Shown: positions 1 through 5,981 of the stretch, in pieces
Layout of the letters: every line of letters starts with the position of its first letter
How positions within the stretch are numbered: the first letter of the stretch is position 1
Assembly (NCBI RefSeq): GCF_008014645.1
Contig: NZ_VOWY01000011.1
Coordinates: 62,293-126,292, forward strand
DNA: 64,000 nt
Direction: 5' to 3'
Source: Collinsella sp. BA40
GTDB taxonomy: Bacteria > Actinomycetota > Coriobacteriia > Coriobacteriales > Coriobacteriaceae
Made by a program: the position numbers and the translations under genes
The notes under the pieces: generated by a model
What the model was told of the DNA's origin: nothing
The model's input: the letters and a program-made list of their open reading frames with translations, nothing else
The model's database searches: none

Positions 1-6
1 CCGAAC

Positions 7-444
7 CTATTTCACAACCAGAATGTCGCAGTCCGTGTTCCGCAGCAGGAACGTGGAGATCGACCCCAGCAGCGCGTACTTGATGGATGACAGCCCGCGT
101 GCGCCGCACAGCACGAGGTCCGGCTGGATCACGTCGAGCATCTCGTCCTTGAGCGTCTCGCGGATGCGTCCAGCGCGGATGACGACTTCGACCTCGGGGA
201 TGTCCGGGTTGGCCTCGGCTTCGGCCACCTGGTCCGCGATGGAGCTGCGGAAGGCGGTTTCTAGGCCGTTGACCAGGTCGACGGGGTAGGAACCGGCGGA
301 TTCGAGCGCGGTCGAGTCGATGACGTGGCCGATGACGAGTTTCGCGTTGTTGTTCGCCGCGACCTTGATGGCGCGTGCCAGCACGAAGTCTTGCTGCTCG
401 GTGCCGTCGAGCGAGACAAAGATCTTGGAATACCCTTCGTTCAT
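7..444 (-). CDS. UspA-family universal stress protein
   Basis: A single-domain cytoplasmic Usp protein of 145 aa, the usual length for the family. The C-terminal nucleotide-binding signature G-x2-G-x9-GS is intact (GARG...LLGS near residues 114-128), so it belongs to the ATP-binding UspA type rather than the non-binding type. The ATG at 444 has an AGGAGG Shine-Dalgarno five bases upstream on the minus strand, and the stop is inside the window, so the gene is complete. It is transcribed away from uppP. Usp proteins are linked to stress and growth arrest; the specific role here cannot be read from sequence. Confidence 0.9.
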   Translation of the reverse strand: MNEGYSKIFVSLDGTEQQDFVLARAIKVAANNNAKLVIGHVIDSTALESAGSYPVDLVNGLETAFRSSIADQVAEAEANPDIPEVEVVIRAGRIRETLKDEMLDVIQPDLVLCGARGLSSIKYALLGSISTFLLRNTDCDILVVK

Positions 445-678
445 AAGATCCTCCTGTCAACCGGTGGCCGGCGAGCGTTTGCTGGTCACCAACGTTTGCT
501 GACGCTTTACCTAGCTAAACATATACCCATATGTTGCATGGGAACCTCTCTATTCCGTGAACGAATCCGCATTTTTCTTGCAGCGGCTCCGCCTGGGCGA
601 TAATGAATGACACGTTCAAACATATTGTGCGGGTCCGCATCGCTGGGTATTCGGGCGCGCCGTCGATTGGAGGCGCCG

Positions 679-1635
679 ATGGACATCGTCGAGCTGCTTA
701 AGTCTGCGTTCCTCGGCTTGGTCGAGGGCATCACGGAGTGGTTGCCCATCTCGTCGACCGGCCACATGATCTTGGTCGACGAGTTCATCAAGCTCAACGT
801 GACCGAGGAATTCTGGAACATGTTCCTGGTCGTCATTCAGCTGGGCGCCATCCTGGCGGTGTGCGTGCTGTTCTTCCGCGATCTCATCCCCTTCGGTTTC
901 GGCAAGGACCGCGAGGAGCGCCGCAGCACTTGGAGCCTGTGGGGCAAGATCATCGTGGGCTGCCTCCCCGCGGCGATCATCGGTATCCCGCTCGACGATT
1001 TCATGGAAGAGCATCTCTACAGCTCGACGGTCGTCGCCGCCGCGCTCATCGTGTACGGCATCGCGTTCATCCTCATCGAGAACTGGCGCGCGAAGAAGCT
1101 CGCGGCGCGCCTCGCCTCTGGTCGGCCTGCTCCGGGCGCTCGCCCCGCCGGCGCGCATTTTGCGGCGTCCCCTGCCGTCGCCGACGCCACGCCCGAAAGC
1201 GACTTCGGTTCCATCACCTCGCTGGACGACCTGTCGTATAAGACCGCGCTGGGCATCGGCTGCTTCCAGGTGCTCTCGCTTATCCCCGGAACCTCGCGCT
1301 CCGGTTCCACCATCATCGGCGGCCTGCTGCTGGGCACCACGCGTTCCGTTGCGGCCAAGTTCACGTTCTTCCTGGCTATACCCGTCATGTTCGGCGCTAG
1401 CTTTCTCAAGCTCGTGAAGTTCTTCCTCAAGGGCGGCGTGTTCGACCCCAGCGGTCTGGCCATCCTCGGCGTGGGTTGCGCCGTGGCCTTCATCGTGTCG
1501 CTGCTCGCCATCAAGTGGCTCATGGGCTTCGTCCGCCGTCACGATTTCAAGGTGTTCGGTGTCTACCGCATCGTGCTGGGCGTGATCGTGCTGGCGTACT
1601 TCTTCGGCATCGCGCCGGCGCTCGGGTTGGCGTAG
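679..1635 (+). CDS. uppP: Undecaprenyl-diphosphatase UppP (BacA)
   Basis: This integral membrane enzyme dephosphorylates undecaprenyl pyrophosphate, recycling the lipid carrier for peptidoglycan synthesis; it also confers bacitracin tolerance. Both family signatures are present: EGITEWLPISSTGH near the N-terminus and SLIPGTSRSGST in the second half. The ATG at 679 is preferred over upstream starts because a TTGGAGG Shine-Dalgarno lies just before it. The 318-aa product is longer than the usual 260-280 aa because a hydrophilic Ala/Pro-rich stretch of about 45 residues (DNA about 1095-1230) sits between the two signature halves. It appears monocistronic, with a hairpin downstream. Confidence 0.95.
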   Translation: MDIVELLKSAFLGLVEGITEWLPISSTGHMILVDEFIKLNVTEEFWNMFLVVIQLGAILAVCVLFFRDLIPFGFGKDREERRSTWSLWGKIIVGCLPAAIIGIPLDDFMEEHLYSSTVVAAALIVYGIAFILIENWRAKKLAARLASGRPAPGARPAGAHFAASPAVADATPESDFGSITSLDDLSYKTALGIGCFQVLSLIPGTSRSGSTIIGGLLLGTTRSVAAKFTFFLAIPVMFGASFLKLVKFFLKGGVFDPSGLAILGVGCAVAFIVSLLAIKWLMGFVRRHDFKVFGVYRIVLGVIVLAYFFGIAPALGLA

Positions 1636-1670
1636 GCGCTCTTCATACGGGAAAGCGCGAACGAGCGCGC

Positions 1671-1702
1671 GGGGCCGCAGGACGTAAGGTGCCTGCGGTC
1701 CC
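1671..1702 (+). terminator. Hairpin downstream of uppP
   Basis: An 11-bp stem (GGGGCCGCAGG with CCTGCGGTCCC, one G-U pair) and a ten-base loop lie 36 bases after the uppP stop. Only short, interrupted T tracts follow, so this is a probable but not ideal intrinsic terminator. Confidence 0.55.
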
Positions 1703-1719
1703 GCTGCGTTTGGGAGTCT

Positions 1720-1746
1720 TTTACAGCGTGTAGCTGCTGTTATACT
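1720..1746 (+). promoter_or_regulatory. Candidate sigma-70-type promoter of the NCS2 permease gene
   Basis: A TATACT -10 box at 1741-1746 is preceded by TTTACA at 1720-1725. The 15-base spacer is short, so the -35 assignment is weak. No purine-riboswitch core was recognised between here and the start codon. Confidence 0.35.
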
Positions 1747-1792
1747 TTTACGAGTGTTTTCCATACGAGGAACACAATGTGCCCGCGTTCTG

Positions 1793-1823
1793 CTATGGTG
1801 AAGCAGTTTTTTGTTCGCCATAG
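1793..1823 (+). promoter_or_regulatory. Inverted repeat next to the permease ribosome-binding site
   Basis: A 10-bp stem (CTATGGTGAA with TTCGCCATAG, one G-U pair) with an 11-base T-rich loop ends one base before the AAGGG Shine-Dalgarno of the permease gene (ATG at 1835). It could be a repressor operator or an RNA hairpin influencing translation initiation; the sequence does not decide between these. Confidence 0.5.
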
Positions 1824-1834
1824 AAGGGTAACGC

Positions 1835-3151
1835 ATGGACAAATTCTTCAAGTTCACGGAGCGTGGCTCCAGCCTGGGCACCGAGGTCCGCGCTGGTATC
1901 ACCACGTTCCTCGCGATGGCATACATCATCGCGGTCAACCCCGCGCTGCTCTCGGCGGCCGGCATCCCGGTCTCCGCAGCCGTCACCTCCACCTGCTTTG
2001 CCGCGGGTATCATGACCATCCTCATGGGCCTGTTCTCCAACCGTCCGCTCGCCTGCGCCTCCGGCATGGGCATCAACGCGGTCGTGGCGTTCTCGCTCAC
2101 CGCTGCCGCCGGCGGCGACTGGAAGGTTGCCATGGCCGTCATCCTGCTCGAGGGCCTGGTTATCCTGGCGCTTGTGCTGTGCGGCCTTCGCGAGGCTATC
2201 ATGGACGCCGTGCCCGTTTCGCTGCGCCACGCCATCGCCGTGGGCCTGGGCATCTTCATCGCCCTGCTCGGCCTTATCAACGGCGGCATCGTGGTGAACG
2301 ATGAAGCCACCCTCATCACCTTCGGCTCGGTGTACGACCCGGTCTTCCTCGTCGGCATGATCTCCGTCGTGGTCACCTTCATGCTCTATGTGTTCAAGAT
2401 CAAGGGCTATATCCTGTGGGGCATCATCATCGCTGCCGTCGTGGGCATTCCCCTGGGCGTCACCGCCCTGCCCGAGGGCATCGTCTCCATGCCCGATTTC
2501 ACCACGTTCGGCGCACCCTTCCAGCAGGCTGCCGATGGTTCCGGCATGGCTATCGTCAAGGTGTTCGTGAACCCCACGCTGCTGGTGTTCGTCTTCTCCA
2601 TCATGCTTTCCGACTTCTTCGATACCATGGGCACCGCCGTGGCCGTGGGCAAGCAGGGCGACTTCCTCGATGAGGACGGCAACGTCAAGGACATCCGTCC
2701 GATCCTGATCGTGGACTCGCTGGCCGCGTCCGTGGGCGGCCTGCTGGGCGCTTCTTCCTGCACCACCTTCGTCGAGTCCTCCGCCGGCGCCGCCGACGGC
2801 GGCCGCACCGGCCTGTCCTCCATCGTGACCGGCATCATCTTCCTGCTCGCTGCGTTCTTCTCGCCGCTGGTGGGCATGATCGCCGCGCCCGCGACCTGTG
2901 GCGCGCTGGTCATGGTTGGCTTCCTGATGATGAACGTCGTGGCGGACATCGACTTCACCAACCCGCTCGACGGCATCCCCGCCTTCATGACCATCATCGG
3001 CATCCCGCTGACCTACTCGATCTCCATCGGTATCGGCTTGGGCTTCCTCACCTACACCGTGATGGCCGCCTGCACCGGTAACATCAAGAAGATCAAGCCG
3101 CTCACCTGGGTGGTCGACATCGCCTTCATCATCTCGTTCATGATCGCCTAG
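1835..3151 (+). CDS. NCS2-family purine permease (AdeQ/PbuG-like)
   Basis: A 438-aa polytopic membrane protein of the AzgA-like branch of the nucleobase-cation symporter-2 family, which imports adenine, guanine or hypoxanthine by proton symport. The N-terminal FFKFTERGSSLGTEVRAGITTFLAMAYI-like opening, the NPALLS segment and the CASGMGINA motif are typical of the branch, as are the SDFFDTMGT and ESSAGAADGGRTGLSS stretches. Length matches the family. The start has an AAGGG ribosome-binding site. Exact substrate cannot be assigned by eye. It is flanked by a hairpin upstream and a strong terminator downstream, so it is a single-gene unit. Confidence 0.92.
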   Translation: MDKFFKFTERGSSLGTEVRAGITTFLAMAYIIAVNPALLSAAGIPVSAAVTSTCFAAGIMTILMGLFSNRPLACASGMGINAVVAFSLTAAAGGDWKVAMAVILLEGLVILALVLCGLREAIMDAVPVSLRHAIAVGLGIFIALLGLINGGIVVNDEATLITFGSVYDPVFLVGMISVVVTFMLYVFKIKGYILWGIIIAAVVGIPLGVTALPEGIVSMPDFTTFGAPFQQAADGSGMAIVKVFVNPTLLVFVFSIMLSDFFDTMGTAVAVGKQGDFLDEDGNVKDIRPILIVDSLAASVGGLLGASSCTTFVESSAGAADGGRTGLSSIVTGIIFLLAAFFSPLVGMIAAPATCGALVMVGFLMMNVVADIDFTNPLDGIPAFMTIIGIPLTYSISIGIGLGFLTYTVMAACTGNIKKIKPLTWVVDIAFIISFMIA

Positions 3152-3180
3152 CAAGCGCGAACAACGAGTTACACTCCGTG

Positions 3181-3220
3181 CCCTGGCACGCCCTTCTGCG
3201 GCGTGCCAGGGCTTCTTTTG
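3181..3220 (+). terminator. Intrinsic terminator after the NCS2 permease
   Basis: A perfect 12-bp stem (CCCTGGCACGCC at 3181-3192 with its complement at 3200-3211) and seven-base loop are followed by CTTCTTTTG. Confidence 0.85.
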
Positions 3221-3299
3221 CGATAATGGGCGCTATAGTTTCGTTTGGTTGATTATCATTCGCTTGATCGCTGCAGATAATATACAGAATTCTCTATAT

Positions 3300-3331
3300 A
3301 ACACTATTGCGTAAGCAATTCGTAAAGTGTT
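3300..3331 (+). promoter_or_regulatory. Nested inverted repeat upstream of the ABC module
   Basis: An inner perfect hairpin ATTGC-GTAA-GCAAT (3306-3319) lies inside an outer repeat AACACT/AGTGTT (3300-3305 and 3326-3331). The surrounding DNA is AT-rich and contains -10-like GATAAT and GATAAA strings. It sits 70 bases before the first ABC gene and is a plausible operator or promoter region. Confidence 0.4.
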
Positions 3332-3400
3332 ATTCGCGTAGACGCCATTGGGACTCTACTGTGATAAAGTGACCTCACTCGTTAATGATTGGAGGTCAGA

Positions 3401-4528
3401 TTGATTCGCTATCTTGAAAGCAATCTCTTAAGAGACAGGGGCATATGGATAGGCGTGGTGATTTTATGCGTAATTGGACTTATGCCGTTTCTTCTTGCTA
3501 CTCCGACGAGCAATTATAATTTTTCGCCAGAGCGCTTTAAAATGGAGCAGCAGATCCTATCGGATGGGATGCTTGCGGGCGCATATGATACTGCTCCCTC
3601 TGGTCTGCAGGAGCTGCTTGGGCGTGAATCCGAGGCGTACGGTAGGATTTTGGCGCAAAGTCCAGGGTCTGTTCTGTATTACAAGGCTGTAGACGACCTG
3701 GAGGGGCTCCAGGCTGAAGAGCGTGGTGCGGGGTATCTTGTCGGCGACGATGGCGTGGGCGATTTCTGTGCCTCTATTGCTGGGCGCCTTTCGGATATGA
3801 GAGAGCCTGGGTTGTTTGCCTCGGCTCGAGAGCTGCCTGCAGCGTATTACCTTTCTTTCTTGTTTTCACAAGTGCCGTCACCGGTCTTCTTTTGTCTTGC
3901 ATTTTTGGTTTGCTGGAAGAGTCGGTCGGTTTGGATGTCTACATCCATTCTGTTTCGATCTCCAATACCGGCAGGCAGGCGGTATTTCACGTACCTCTTG
4001 CTATCGATAGGGAATTCTGTCGTTTTATATAGCGCGGTCGTCTTCATCATCTGCCTTCCGGCGTTGGCGTATAACGGAATCGGCTACCTTGAGTACCCGG
4101 TGGCTATGCTCCAGGGCGGCGGGGTGACCGAGAGTACCGTCGGACTCTCTCTTGCCCAATCTTTTACGTCAGTTTTGCTGGTTTCCAGTTTGAGCGCGGC
4201 TCTGATGGGCCTATTTCTCAGGTGCGATGGCTGGGCTTTTGTCTCCCTCCTCATCCTTGTAGGTTTTTCTTTGCTTCCAATGACCCCTCTTTTCTTTGGT
4301 CTTGGAGATGCAGCGATGGGGGCTTTTTATTCTTCTCCTCTTGCTGTGTTTGATTTCAACCGAGTGTTCGGCGGCTTTTCGTATGTTGCTGATATCGAGA
4401 ATGCTCACATCTTGATCGACTTGGATTTGATCTTGTTTACCGCCTGCGCATTTGTGATTGCATGTGTTCTGCTTGGGGTGGTTGTATGTGCTGCATATAA
4501 GGGGGGTCGTAGAAATGCTGCTACTTGA
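3401..4528 (+). CDS. ABC-2-like membrane permease subunit (putative)
   Basis: A membrane protein of about 375 aa that I do not recognise by family name. One hydrophobic helix near the N-terminus (GIWIGVVILCVIGLMPFLL) is followed by an extracytoplasmic region of about 110 residues, then about five hydrophobic segments in the C-terminal half. This is the topology of ABC-2 type permeases. I choose the TTG at 3401, which has GGAGG six bases upstream, rather than the in-frame TTG at 3389, which would include the Shine-Dalgarno itself. The ATPase gene starts inside its 3' end (14-bp overlap), so the two are translationally coupled. Base composition is clearly lower in GC than the flanking genes. 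Confidence 0.7.
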   Translation: MIRYLESNLLRDRGIWIGVVILCVIGLMPFLLATPTSNYNFSPERFKMEQQILSDGMLAGAYDTAPSGLQELLGRESEAYGRILAQSPGSVLYYKAVDDLEGLQAEERGAGYLVGDDGVGDFCASIAGRLSDMREPGLFASARELPAAYYLSFLFSQVPSPVFFCLAFLVCWKSRSVWMSTSILFRSPIPAGRRYFTYLLLSIGNSVVLYSAVVFIICLPALAYNGIGYLEYPVAMLQGGGVTESTVGLSLAQSFTSVLLVSSLSAALMGLFLRCDGWAFVSLLILVGFSLLPMTPLFFGLGDAAMGAFYSSPLAVFDFNRVFGGFSYVADIENAHILIDLDLILFTACAFVIACVLLGVVVCAAYKGGRRNAAT

Positions 4529-5183
4529 GGATGTTTCCATTAAGCGAGGCGGTCATTCTTGTCATGTGGAGAAGCTTCATTTGAAACCAGGTACCGCTCT
4601 TGGGCTTGTAGGTCCAAATGGATCGGGTAAAACAACCTTCATGAACGCGCTCGTCGCCGCTCCGGGAATTCGGATTTGCGGGAAAGTCGAAGCCGATGGA
4701 GCTGGTTACGGAAGCTATTCGGGCTATCTTGCTCATTTCTTTTACTCCGCAGGAACCGGACGCGATTTATACCGAAGGCTGACCGTGCGGGAGACTCTGG
4801 AGCTAGTTCGATCTGCCTGGAAATCGCATTCCGATGTTGATAGTACGCTGCAGCTGTTCCACATGGAAGCGTACTCCAACAAAAGGGTCGAGGCTCTTTC
4901 GCAGGGGCAGGAGCAGATTCTCTACCTGTCTCTAGCATGGATATCAGATGCGCCGTACGTGCTGCTTGATGAGCCGATGAATGCACTGGATCCCATTCGA
5001 TCTCGGCTCGCATGTCGGATCGTTCTCGATTTAAAGCAGCAGGGGAAGGGCGTGATCATTTCATCGCACATCATGAGCGATATCGATGCGTTATGCGATT
5101 CTGTTGCTTTTCTAGTGGATGGCGAACTCCGCTTAGAGGAGGTGACGGACAGCAGGGAGCGCTATCTACAGCTGTACTCGTAG
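4515..5183 (+). CDS. ABC transporter ATP-binding protein
   Basis: A 222-aa ATPase with a complete nucleotide-binding domain: Walker A GPNGSGKT at residues 33-40, signature LSQGQ, Walker B YVLLDEP and an H-loop ISSH. The start ATG at 4515 is preceded by an A-plus-G-rich Shine-Dalgarno (AAGGGGGG) and lies within the end of the permease gene. The pair resembles small exporters for peptides or bacteriocin immunity, but no substrate can be assigned. No response regulator, precursor peptide or protease lies beside it. Codon use and GC content match the permease and differ from the neighbouring housekeeping genes, suggesting joint acquisition. Confidence 0.88.
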   Translation: MLLLEDVSIKRGGHSCHVEKLHLKPGTALGLVGPNGSGKTTFMNALVAAPGIRICGKVEADGAGYGSYSGYLAHFFYSAGTGRDLYRRLTVRETLELVRSAWKSHSDVDSTLQLFHMEAYSNKRVEALSQGQEQILYLSLAWISDAPYVLLDEPMNALDPIRSRLACRIVLDLKQQGKGVIISSHIMSDIDALCDSVAFLVDGELRLEEVTDSRERYLQLYS

Positions 5184-5308
5184 ATGACAATCATCTTTCT
5201 ATGGAAGAAGTGACAACAAGTGTGAGTACAGGGTCTGGTGAGCGGGCTCGGTGGGACCTGGGCGATATAGCCTGCCGCACGCATCTTCTGAAATGAGAGC
5301 TCTTGTAG

Positions 5309-5347
5309 ACGGGATGGCTGTCAACGGACGGTCATCCCGTATTATTT
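5309..5347 (+). terminator. Terminator of the ABC module
   Basis: ACGGGATG at 5309-5316 pairs with CATCCCGT at 5333-5340; an inner CTGTC/GACGG pairing extends the stem. ATTATTTC follows, giving a modest T tail. Confidence 0.65.
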
Positions 5348-5402
5348 CAAAAGAGTAGAAATGCATCGCGACCGTAGGTGTCGCCACGAAGGAGGGAAGA
5401 CT

Positions 5403-5744
5403 GTGAACATCCAGATCTTCGGGACCAAGAAGAGTTTCGACACCAAGAAGGCGCAGCGCTGGTTCAAGGAGCGCCGCATCACGTTCCAGTTCATCGACCT
5501 TAAGGAGAAGGGGATGAGCAAAGGTGAGCTCGAGAGCGTGATGCGCTGCGTGGGCGGCATCGACGGCGTGCTTGATGCAGGTGCCAAGGACCAAGACACC
5601 GTGGCGCTCATCACCTACCTGGCCGAGAGCCAGAAGTTCGAGAAGCTGTTGGAGAACCAGCAGGTGCTGCGCGAGCCCATCGTGCGCAATGGGCGGCAGG
5701 CCACCGTGGGTTACCAGCCCGATGTATGGGGCGGCTGGGAGTAG
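5403..5744 (+). CDS. ArsC/Spx-family thioredoxin-fold protein lacking the active-site cysteine
   Basis: A 113-aa protein with the ArsC/YffB/Spx architecture: N-terminal beta strand NIQIFGT, a central RITFQFIDLKEKG strand and helix, and a C-terminal LREPIVRNGRQATVGY segment carrying the LxRPxxxxG-like signature of the fold. In active members the first loop reads xxCxT; here it is KKSFDTKKA with no cysteine anywhere in the loop, so reductase activity of the usual kind is not expected. GTG at 5403 is chosen because GGAGGG lies seven bases upstream. It stands alone between a terminator and the helicase gene. It is commonly annotated as arsenate reductase family, which this sequence does not support functionally. 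Confidence 0.8.
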   Translation: MNIQIFGTKKSFDTKKAQRWFKERRITFQFIDLKEKGMSKGELESVMRCVGGIDGVLDAGAKDQDTVALITYLAESQKFEKLLENQQVLREPIVRNGRQATVGYQPDVWGGWE

Positions 5745-5908
5745 CTCGCAAGTGGGACGCGTGCGGGAGCTGTGACGAACGGGCGCGGTGCGCGAGACGA
5801 CGGGCGCGCGGGCATGGCGTTGGCGCGGGAGCCGTCGCGGCGGAGGCGGAGTCGCGTGGGAAAACGGTAGGCGCGCCCGCGTGCGGCGGACGCGTTGGTA
5901 CGGCTCGG

Positions 5909-5914
5909 TATACT
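5909..5914 (+). promoter_or_regulatory. Candidate -10 box for the helicase gene
   Basis: A TATACT hexamer lies about 70 bases before the helicase start. No convincing -35 box is seen 16-18 bases upstream, so the assignment is tentative. The rest of 5745-5981 shows no gene. Confidence 0.3.
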
Positions 5915-5981
5915 AAGTGGGTTCAAATGAGGGGTCTGCTCGCATGCGGGCGGGCCGCGTGAATGAGTCCAAGGAGTGTCC

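Noticed and set aside
1703-1834. Purine riboswitch upstream of the NCS2 permease
   Set aside because: The conserved joining-region strings and three-way junction could not be recognised; only a single hairpin is present.
5184-5308. Small RNA or short gene between the ABC module and its terminator
   Set aside because: The frames are short with no ribosome-binding site; the sequence does not match SRP RNA or RNase P RNA signatures.
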